Shown in pieces: positions 1 through 5,591 of a DNA stretch of 5,717 nucleotides. Under the pieces are notes generated by a model. That model was not told where the DNA came from, did no database searches, and saw only the letters and a program-made list of their open reading frames with translations. The stretch is from JBDKJS01 sp039806065 (GTDB lineage Bacteria > Bacteroidota > Bacteroidia > AKYH767-A > 2013-40CM-41-45): positions 1 through 5,717 of the forward strand of contig JBDKJS010000025.1 in NCBI GenBank assembly GCA_039806065.1, given 5' to 3'. The stretch's first letter is position 1. Each line of letters begins with the position of its first letter. Position numbers and translations under genes: made by a program.

Positions 1-425
1 TGCCCTACTTAATCATGCACATGCAAGGAACACCCGAAACGATGCAACAAGACCCACAGTATGATCATGTGGTGCACACCGTCATGCAATTTTTTAATGA
101 AAGGATTAGGGCATTAAATGCATTGGGCGTGGTGGACTTAATCATAGACCCGGGATTTGGGTTTGGCAAAACCATCGCTCATAATTTTAGTTTGCTTAAA
201 AATTTATCGGCCTTTAAAATGCACCATGCCATTCTACTAACTGGACTTTCGCGCAAATCCATGATCTACCAAACCCTAGGTACCAATGCCGATGAAGCAC
301 TTAATGCCACCACCGCACTGCATATGGTAGCACTCAACAATGGGGCGCAAATACTTCGCACGCATGATGTGAAAGAAGCCATGGAAACAATAGCCATGTA
401 CAATGCCCTGCAAGCGGCAGAATAA
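1..425 (+). CDS. folP: Dihydropteroate synthase, C-terminal half (5'-truncated by window edge)
   Basis: FolP condenses p-aminobenzoate with 6-hydroxymethyl-7,8-dihydropterin diphosphate to give dihydropteroate in cytoplasmic folate synthesis; it is the sulfonamide target. The open frame runs in from the left edge: from base 3 it reads PYLIMHMQGTPETM, the conserved segment in the middle of DHPS, so the ATG at 15 is an internal Met and not the start. Further conserved blocks follow: DPGFGFGK (147-170, pterin-binding loop), GLSRKS (243-260, the Lys/Ser pair near the substrate site) and RTHDV (357-371, the C-terminal Arg and His that bind the diphosphate). About 140 residues are visible of a family length near 270-280, so roughly the N-terminal half lies outside. 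The frame is intact up to TAA at 423-425. It precedes cdaA by 72 bp on the same strand, an arrangement common in Bacteroidota. Function is close to certain. Confidence 0.95.
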   Translation, partial: PYLIMHMQGTPETMQQDPQYDHVVHTVMQFFNERIRALNALGVVDLIIDPGFGFGKTIAHNFSLLKNLSAFKMHHAILLTGLSRKSMIYQTLGTNADEALNATTALHMVALNNGAQILRTHDVKEAMETIAMYNALQAAE

Positions 426-497
426 TTACGATGCCACTGCTCATAAAAAATTAAAATCAATAGACGCAGCAATAGGTAAGTAATATACCTTGCGGGT

Positions 498-1298
498 ATG
501 GATCTTTTTCAGATCGGTTTTTTATCCATTCGACTCATTGACCTGGTTGATATTTTTATAGTGGCTTATTTACTCTTTAGGCTCTATAATTTACTGCGGG
601 GTGGTGTGGCCATCAATATTTTTATAGGCCTGCTGATAGTCTATGGTCTTTATTTAATATTTGTAAAAGTACTTAACATGACGCTGTTGGGTACAGTACT
701 AAGTCAATTTATGAGCGTTGGTTTTCTTGCCCTCATCATAGTGTACCAACAGGAGATAAGGCGCTTTTTAATTATACTGGGAACAAACTCTTACATAGCT
801 AAAAATCCATTTACCAAACAAATCTTACCATGGAATTGGCAGAGCCAAACCAGGGCAGCTCTTAATATTACAGCTATATTAAAAGCATGTAGGCAAATGT
901 CGAAAGATAGAACAGGCGCCATAATAGTGATAGCCAAATCATCAGAACTAAAATATTATAGCAATACAGGCGATGTAATGAATGCTGAAGTTTCACAAAG
1001 ATTGTTGGAGAGTATTTTTTTCAAAAACTCTCCCATGCATGATGGGGCGGTGATCATAGTGAATAACATGATCAGGGCGGCACGATGCGTGCTCCCTGTA
1101 ACAGAAAACAATGAACTACCTGCGCACTTGGGCATGCGGCATAGGGCTGCTATTGGCGTAACTGAACAGAGTGATGCTATTGCCATTATCGTATCTGAAG
1201 AAACAGGCGAAATATCTATAGCCCATGAAGGTAAAATAAATATAAGCGTGGGCATAGATGATTTACAGAAAAAACTGGAAGCTGAATTTAATGAATAA
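498..1298 (+). CDS. cdaA: Membrane-bound diadenylate cyclase CdaA/DacA (c-di-AMP synthase)
   Basis: CdaA joins two ATP molecules into the second messenger c-di-AMP, which in other bacteria controls potassium uptake, osmotic balance and cell-wall homeostasis. The 266-residue product has the normal CdaA length and order: three predicted transmembrane helices (about residues 13-33, 38-58, 66-86), a charged linker (QQEIRRF), then the DAC catalytic domain from about 120 to 245. Both signature motifs are present: DGA at 182-184, within SPMHDGA, and RHR at 214-216, within GMRHRAAIG. The C-terminus (about 250-266) is a short charged helix. The ATG at 498 is chosen because it leaves the first helix complete; there is no clear Shine-Dalgarno sequence. 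It lies 72 bp after folP, probably on the same transcript. No cdaR or glmM follows, unlike in Firmicutes: the next gene is fbp on the other strand. Catalytic function is well supported; the physiological role in this organism is inference. Confidence 0.96.
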   Translation: MDLFQIGFLSIRLIDLVDIFIVAYLLFRLYNLLRGGVAINIFIGLLIVYGLYLIFVKVLNMTLLGTVLSQFMSVGFLALIIVYQQEIRRFLIILGTNSYIAKNPFTKQILPWNWQSQTRAALNITAILKACRQMSKDRTGAIIVIAKSSELKYYSNTGDVMNAEVSQRLLESIFFKNSPMHDGAVIIVNNMIRAARCVLPVTENNELPAHLGMRHRAAIGVTEQSDAIAIIVSEETGEISIAHEGKINISVGIDDLQKKLEAEFNE

Positions 1299-1348
1299 GG
1301 TTAGCAAAAGATAGACCCTAGCTGCTGTTAAAACCTGCCCTAATGGCG

Positions 1349-2365
1349 CTATGCTGTAACAGATGAATGTTTAGCCATAAATTCTTCAGCTGCATTTACC
1401 ATATCTACTGATCCTATGAACAGTGGTGTGCGCTGGTGAAGTGACGTTGGTTGCAAATCAAGTATTCTTCTGAAACCATCACTTGCCTTACCTCCGGCCT
1501 GTTCAATAATAAATGCTAATGGATTGCATTCGTAAAGCAATCTTAATTTCCCTTTTGGTGATTTAGCAGTAGAAGGATAAATATAAATACCTCCTTTTAA
1601 AAAGTTACGATGAAAATCGGCCACCAACGATCCAATATAGCGGCTGCTATAAGGACGTGAAGTGGTGGCATCATTTACTTGGCAATATTTAATGTATTGT
1701 TTTACTCCATCTGGAAAGTGTACGTAATTACCTTCATTGATGGAATAGATAAGGCCGGTATTGGGGCATTTCATATCAGGATGCGAAAGACAAAATTCGC
1801 CAATGCTAGGATCATAAGTAAAGCCATTAACTCCTTTTCCGGTGGTGTAAACAAGCATGGTTGATGAACCATAAATAATGTATCCTGCGGCCACCTGATC
1901 AGTACCCCTTTGTAAATAATCTTGTTCTTCTACCACACCGCTGAAAGATACGCGCCTGTAAATAGAAAAAATAGTTCCTATGCTTACATTCACATCAATA
2001 TTACTTGACCCATCTAGTGGATCAACACAAACTATATACTTCGCATTTTTCGATACTTCGCTGTCAATATGCACCAAGCCTTCATTTTCCTCACTGGCTA
2101 CTGCACATGTTTCGCCACCGGTACTAAGGGCGTGGATAAACTGTTCGTTAGCATATACATCCAATTTTTTTTGCCCTTCACCATGCGAATTAACAGCGCC
2201 AAACTCACCCAAAATATCAACCAAGCCCGCTTTGTTTACTTCCCTATTTACTATTTTAGCTGCTATGCCTATATCGCGCAATAAACGACTAAGTTCGCCT
2301 TTAGCATATGGAAAATCTTGCTGGCGTTCAATTATGAAGTGGCCAAGGGTGATAACTCTTTTCAT
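1349..2365 (-). CDS. fbp: Class I fructose-1,6-bisphosphatase
   Basis: Fbp hydrolyses fructose 1,6-bisphosphate to fructose 6-phosphate and phosphate, the committed step of gluconeogenesis, in the cytoplasm and with Mg2+. The 338-residue product is of normal class I length (about 330-340). Metal and catalytic motifs are intact: SEEN at 91-94 (the acidic pair), VDPLDGSSNID at 114-124, YGSST at 165-169 and NEGN at 210-213. RYIGSLVADFHRN at 242-254 includes the Arg that reaches across the subunit interface in tetrameric FBPases. The family signature GKLRLLYECNPLA lies at 272-284, with the substrate Lys (273) and metal-binding Glu (279). The start is ATG at 2365-2363, preceded on its own strand by an A-rich stretch and no Shine-Dalgarno; TAG ends the gene at 1351-1349. 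It converges with cdaA (50-bp gap) and diverges from serA. AMP or other allosteric control cannot be judged from sequence. Confidence 0.97.
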   Translation of the reverse strand: MKRVITLGHFIIERQQDFPYAKGELSRLLRDIGIAAKIVNREVNKAGLVDILGEFGAVNSHGEGQKKLDVYANEQFIHALSTGGETCAVASEENEGLVHIDSEVSKNAKYIVCVDPLDGSSNIDVNVSIGTIFSIYRRVSFSGVVEEQDYLQRGTDQVAAGYIIYGSSTMLVYTTGKGVNGFTYDPSIGEFCLSHPDMKCPNTGLIYSINEGNYVHFPDGVKQYIKYCQVNDATTSRPYSSRYIGSLVADFHRNFLKGGIYIYPSTAKSPKGKLRLLYECNPLAFIIEQAGGKASDGFRRILDLQPTSLHQRTPLFIGSVDMVNAAEEFMAKHSSVTA

Positions 2366-2393
2366 CAGTTTCGGTTTTTTTTGTTAGGGGCCA

Positions 2394-2426
2394 CAAATAT
2401 CGTAAAATATGATAGGCCATGTCAAA
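2394..2426 (-). promoter_or_regulatory. Candidate Bacteroidota-type promoter for fbp
   Basis: Read on the minus strand, TTTG (2426-2423) is followed after 21 bp by GATATTTG (2401-2394), one mismatch from the Bacteroidota primary sigma-factor -7 consensus TAnnTTTG, with a spacing in the range reported for this phylum. The start codon of fbp lies 28 bp further on, which allows a short leader. This is a pattern match by eye, with no measured transcription start. Confidence 0.45.
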
Positions 2427-2451
2427 CTTTTTTAAAATTCCATTACTGGCC

Positions 2452-2484
2452 TTGTGGGCAAATAAAGAGGTAAATGTATATTCG
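2452..2484 (+). promoter_or_regulatory. Candidate Bacteroidota-type promoter for the serA operon
   Basis: TTG at 2452-2454 is followed after 22 bp by TATATTCG at 2477-2484, one mismatch from TAnnTTTG. Only 8 bp separate it from the serA ATG at 2493, so a transcript starting just downstream would have almost no leader. The real start site could instead lie further upstream. The call rests only on motif resemblance and on position before the first gene of a likely operon. Confidence 0.35.
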
Positions 2485-2492
2485 TAACCACA

Positions 2493-3719
2493 ATGAAAAC
2501 ATCTTACCCAAAGGATAAAATTAAAATACTACTGCTCGAAGGTATTCACAAACGTGCGGTTGCACTCTTTAAAGATGCCGGTTACAAACAAATAGAAACT
2601 GTAAAACAAGCACTTACACCGCTAGAGCTGACCAAGGCCATTAAGGATGTGCATCTTTTAGGAATAAGAAGCAAAACATTGGTAACCGATCAAATACTGG
2701 CCAATGCTAATAAACTAATTGCCATCGGGGCTTTTTGCATAGGCACCAATCAAATAGCTATGGAAGCATGCAATGCCAATGGAATAGCAGTGTTTAATGC
2801 GCCCTTTAGCAATACACGCTCTGTTGCCGAATTGGTAATAGCTGAAATTATTGTACTGCTACGCAGGCTTTCAGATAAAAATAGTCAATTGCACCTCGGC
2901 ATTTGGAATAAATCATCTGCTCAAAGCTACGAGGCTCGAGGAAAAACATTGGGCATTGTAGGATATGGACACATAGGTTCACAAGTAAGTGTATTAGCAG
3001 AGGCTATGGGCATGCGCGTAATTTATTTTGATGTAGTTCCCAAACTCCCTTTGGGCAATGCCACTGCTTGTAAAACCATGGAACAATTACTGGAACAGAG
3101 TGATGTGATCACTTACCACGTGCCGGGACTTCCCAGTACAAAAAATTTATTGAGCGAAAAGTACATTCGTAAAATGAAGCCCGGAGTAATCGTGATCAAC
3201 AATGCTAGAGGAGATATAGGTAATGAAAAAGATATCCAACTGGCTATCCAGGCAGGAACCATTGCCGGATTTGCTGCCGATGTGTTTACCCATGAGCCCG
3301 AAAGCAATTCACTTCCATTTGAATCGCCATTGAGGGGCCTGCCTAACACGTTTTTAACCCCACACATAGGTGGCAGTACAGAGGAAGCTCAAGAAAATAT
3401 AGGTGTGGATGTAGCTACTAAAATGCTTCAATACCTTGACACCGGAAGTAGCATGGGTTCGCTTACGGTTCCTCAAATAAATTTACCGGTGCAGGATGGC
3501 ACTCACAGACTGCTTCATGTACATAAAAATATTCCCGGTGTACTATCGGCTATTAATACACTCATGAGTAGTAAGAAGGCAAATATTCTGGGTCAATACC
3601 TTCAAACGAATGCCAATATTGGGTATGTGGTGCTAGACATTGATAAAAAAACTGGATCTAGCATTATTGAGAATCTTAAAAAAGTAAAGGGCACTATAAA
3701 AGTTAGAAATTTATATTAA
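2493..3719 (+). CDS. serA: D-3-phosphoglycerate dehydrogenase, E. coli type with C-terminal ACT domain
   Basis: SerA oxidises 3-phosphoglycerate to 3-phosphohydroxypyruvate with NAD+, the first step of serine synthesis. The 408-residue length matches the short E. coli class (410), without the extra domain of the longer class. The substrate/catalytic domain (about 1-105 and 295-335) surrounds a Rossmann domain with GYGHIG at 157-162 and Asp180 ending the second strand, which favours NAD over NADP. The catalytic triad is visible: Arg239 (NNARG), Glu268 (THEPE) and His291 (TPHIGGST). The ACT domain (about 338-408) keeps the residues that bind the inhibitor serine in E. coli: His344 and Asn346 (HVHKN) and Asn364 (KKAN), so serine feedback inhibition is predicted. 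The stretch after the catalytic Arg (GDIGNEKDI) departs from the usual form. The start is ATG at 2493. The gene ends with tandem stops (TAATAA, 3717-3722) and is followed after 15 bp by the acetyltransferase gene. serC and serB are not in the window. Confidence 0.97.
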   Translation: MKTSYPKDKIKILLLEGIHKRAVALFKDAGYKQIETVKQALTPLELTKAIKDVHLLGIRSKTLVTDQILANANKLIAIGAFCIGTNQIAMEACNANGIAVFNAPFSNTRSVAELVIAEIIVLLRRLSDKNSQLHLGIWNKSSAQSYEARGKTLGIVGYGHIGSQVSVLAEAMGMRVIYFDVVPKLPLGNATACKTMEQLLEQSDVITYHVPGLPSTKNLLSEKYIRKMKPGVIVINNARGDIGNEKDIQLAIQAGTIAGFAADVFTHEPESNSLPFESPLRGLPNTFLTPHIGGSTEEAQENIGVDVATKMLQYLDTGSSMGSLTVPQINLPVQDGTHRLLHVHKNIPGVLSAINTLMSSKKANILGQYLQTNANIGYVVLDIDKKTGSSIIENLKKVKGTIKVRNLY

Positions 3720-3734
3720 TAAAATATAAGATCA

Positions 3735-4196
3735 GTGATTGAAAAAATACAAATCAGAAAAGCAACTGCAGCTGATGTACCAGCCATGCATGAACTAATC
3801 ATGGAACTAGCATTGTTTGAAAAATGTCCCGATCAAGTAACTAATAGCCCCGAACAGCTTTTGGAGGATGGTTTTGGCAATGCACCAGTATATAATGCAT
3901 TGGTAGCTAGTGATGAAACCGGGAAAATAGTGGGACTGGCGCTCTACTTTATTAAATACTCAACCTGGAGGGGAAAAGGACTTTATCTTGACGACTTAAT
4001 TGTAACTCAAAAGTACAGAGGACAAGGCATTGGTAAAAAATTATTTACCGCCTACAGAAACCATGCTGCCAGCTTGGGGGCAAAACAGTTACATTGGCAA
4101 GTGCTTGATTGGAACACACCAGCTATCACATTTTATGAAAATGAGGGGGCCAGTATAGAAGCAGAATGGTGGGATTGTAAAATAAACTTAAAGTAA
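3735..4196 (+). CDS. GNAT N-acetyltransferase, spermidine/spermine (SSAT)-like; substrate unknown
   Basis: This predicted cytoplasmic enzyme would transfer acetyl from acetyl-CoA to a small amine. The 153-residue product is a single GNAT domain close to the SSAT/thialysine acetyltransferase branch. Recognisable blocks are IRKATAADV at 7-15 (first strand), LLEDGFG at 42-48 (nearly identical to the animal SSAT segment), LYLDDLIV at 83-90, the acetyl-CoA pyrophosphate loop YRGQGIG at 94-100, and WNTPAITFYENEGA at 126-139, whose Tyr134 matches the catalytic general-acid Tyr of SSAT. The start is GTG at 3735: no in-frame ATG lies between the serA stop and codon 18 (ATG at 3786), and starting there would remove the first strand. 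Gaps of 15 bp to serA and 9 bp to the aspartate kinase gene imply one transcript. Polyamines, thialysine or another diamine are possible substrates. The family call is secure; the substrate is not known. Confidence 0.86.
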   Translation: MIEKIQIRKATAADVPAMHELIMELALFEKCPDQVTNSPEQLLEDGFGNAPVYNALVASDETGKIVGLALYFIKYSTWRGKGLYLDDLIVTQKYRGQGIGKKLFTAYRNHAASLGAKQLHWQVLDWNTPAITFYENEGASIEAEWWDCKINLK

Positions 4197-4205
4197 TATT
4201 GACCA

Positions 4206-5477
4206 ATGATAAAGGTATTTAAATTTGGTGGGGCCTCAGTAAAAAATGCTGATGCAATAAAAAATGTGGCTACAATTATAGGAATGCACCGCGAACAGCC
4301 GCTCATCATAATTGTGAGTGCAATGGGTAAAACCACCAATGCACTAGAGGAAGTAGTTACAGCATTGCTCGATAACCCCCTACTCCTTCAAGAAAAACTA
4401 GCAGTGATCAAACAATTTCACTTGACCATAGCACAAGATTTAGGTTTTGAAAAAAATCATACCATCTATGGCGAAATAGAAAACGTATGTACTGAAATTG
4501 CTTGGATAGATCCTGCAGATGCCTACAGAGGTCGCGCTTTTATTTATGACCAAATAGTATGTCAGGGCGAAATATTGAGTACTAAAATAATTAGTGCTTA
4601 CTTGAGTAAGGTCGGTATCCAACATCATTGGCTAGACGCTCGCGATTTTATTCTTACTGATACTAACTATCGCGATGCAAAGGTGGACTGGGAGCGTACA
4701 CAACAAAAAATAAAAACACATTGCCTGCCATTGTTAAATGAAGTGCCACTAGCCATTACCCAAGGTTTCATTGGTGCTACTGCTGACAATTTTAGTACCA
4801 CACTTGGACGTGAAGGTTCTGATTATTCTGCCGCTATTTTCTCTTATTGCTTAGACGCTGCTACCATGACCGTTTGGAAAGATGTGCCGGGGGTGCTCAG
4901 TGCTGATCCAAAATATTTTTCTGATGCCATTAAATTAGAACAACTGAGCTATCATGACGCCATTGAACTAACCTACTATGGTGCCACTGTTATTCATCCA
5001 AAAACTATTAAACCATTAGAAAATAAGGCAATTCCATTATGGGTTAAAAGCTTCAACGCTCCCCAAGACAAAGGAACTCAAATAGGCAATTTCTCCACCA
5101 CCAAGCCATTGGTGCCTTCATTTATTTTTAAACCTAACCAAATGTTGATTAGCATTTCTGCCAAAGACTTTGCTTTCATTGCTGAAGAACATTTAAGTCA
5201 ACTATTTAATATTTTAGCCAATTTTAGAATTAAAATTAATTTAATGCAAAATTCTGCAATTAGTTTTTCCATCTGTATAGATCATGATGCCGATAAAACT
5301 GCCATGCTAATAACCACCTTACAAAAAGACTTTAAAATATTGTACAATAGCCAACTACAACTCATTACCGTAAGGCACTACTACCCTAGCACCATCGAAC
5401 AACTAATTAAAGGACGCACCATCATTATTGAACAGCGCAGCCGCCATACTGCTCAATTGGTTGTGAAAGAAGGATGA
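4206..5477 (+). CDS. lysC: Monofunctional aspartate kinase (aspartokinase)
   Basis: Phosphorylates aspartate to 4-phosphoaspartate, the entry to lysine, diaminopimelate, threonine and methionine synthesis. In 423 residues it shows an N-terminal amino acid kinase domain (about 1-290) with KFGGASV at 6-12 (canonically KFGGTSV), VSAMGKTTN at 37-45, GEILST at 121-126, GFIG at 187-190, TTLGREGSDYSAA at 198-210 (canonically GRGGSD), WKDVPGVLSADP at 224-235 and YYGATVIHPKT at 257-267. There is no fused homoserine dehydrogenase. The C-terminal part has one recognisable ACT domain (about 313-360) and a short second one (about 384-420) ending in EQRSRHTAQLVV. The effector segment INLMQNSAIS (344-353) differs from the lysine-binding segment of E. 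coli LysC as I recall it, so the inhibitor cannot be assumed to be lysine. The start is ATG at 4206, 9 bp after the acetyltransferase stop; no Shine-Dalgarno is evident. The enzyme call is firm; lysC is used by analogy. Confidence 0.94.
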   Translation: MIKVFKFGGASVKNADAIKNVATIIGMHREQPLIIIVSAMGKTTNALEEVVTALLDNPLLLQEKLAVIKQFHLTIAQDLGFEKNHTIYGEIENVCTEIAWIDPADAYRGRAFIYDQIVCQGEILSTKIISAYLSKVGIQHHWLDARDFILTDTNYRDAKVDWERTQQKIKTHCLPLLNEVPLAITQGFIGATADNFSTTLGREGSDYSAAIFSYCLDAATMTVWKDVPGVLSADPKYFSDAIKLEQLSYHDAIELTYYGATVIHPKTIKPLENKAIPLWVKSFNAPQDKGTQIGNFSTTKPLVPSFIFKPNQMLISISAKDFAFIAEEHLSQLFNILANFRIKINLMQNSAISFSICIDHDADKTAMLITTLQKDFKILYNSQLQLITVRHYYPSTIEQLIKGRTIIIEQRSRHTAQLVVKEG

Positions 5478-5497
5478 TACCAATGGATTTCCTCAAA

Positions 5498-5533
5498 AAT
5501 TTCTTTTAATTAAAGATTTAATTTAAAGAAATT
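5498..5533. terminator. Long AT-rich hairpin after the serA-GNAT-lysC operon; possible bidirectional terminator
   Basis: Arms 5498-5514 and 5517-5533 are complementary at 16 of 17 positions (the one mismatch is T5507 against T5524), with an effective loop AGAT at 5514-5517. It begins 21 bp after the aspartate kinase stop. Only one G-C pair is present (C5503-G5528), so it is not a classical GC-rich intrinsic terminator and has no clean T-tract after it, although the arms themselves are rich in A and T on both strands. Termination is one reading; an operator for the next gene is another. Confidence 0.45.
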
Positions 5534-5556
5534 AATGATATAATATTAAATTAGCT

Positions 5557-5564
5557 TACCTTTA
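5557..5564 (+). promoter_or_regulatory. Weak candidate -7 promoter element for the secreted-protein gene
   Basis: TACCTTTA at 5557-5564 is one mismatch from the Bacteroidota -7 element TAnnTTTG and lies 27 bp before the ATG at 5592, a plausible leader length. No TTG or TTTG is present at the expected distance upstream, so the match is half a promoter at best. Confidence 0.28.
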
Positions 5565-5591
5565 GTTGATTAATTAAAATAGAACCATGCT

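Noticed and set aside
15..425. Treating ATG at 15 as the start of a short folP
   Set aside because: The frame is open upstream and codes for conserved DHPS residues (PYLI) directly before it, so the gene is cut by the window edge rather than being short or broken.
474..490. Small hairpin AGGTA/TACCT just before the cdaA start
   Set aside because: The stem is only 5 bp with a 7-nt loop, which is too weak and too likely by chance to call a regulatory element. The nearby TACCTTGC is also a poor -7 promoter match with no upstream element.
956..1255. A 99-codon open frame antisense to cdaA
   Set aside because: It overlies the conserved cyclase domain, and its translation resembles no known family. 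It is a shadow frame.
1325..1362. CTGTTA/TAACAG pair near the cdaA-fbp junction as a terminator
   Set aside because: The arms are 6 bp, separated by 26 nt, partly inside fbp, and no T-tract follows.
1980..2387. A 135-codon open frame antisense to fbp
   Set aside because: It lies almost wholly over the strongly supported fbp gene, its translation has no recognisable motif and it is rich in Ser/Thr/Pro, as expected for the reverse complement of a real gene.
3113..3367. An 84-codon open frame antisense to serA
   Set aside because: It covers the conserved catalytic part of serA and shows no family features of its own.
4197..4205. A lysine riboswitch or leader before aspartate kinase
   Set aside because: Only 9 bp separate it from the preceding gene, so there is no room. 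The region before serA (127 bp, shared with fbp) also shows no riboswitch-like fold.
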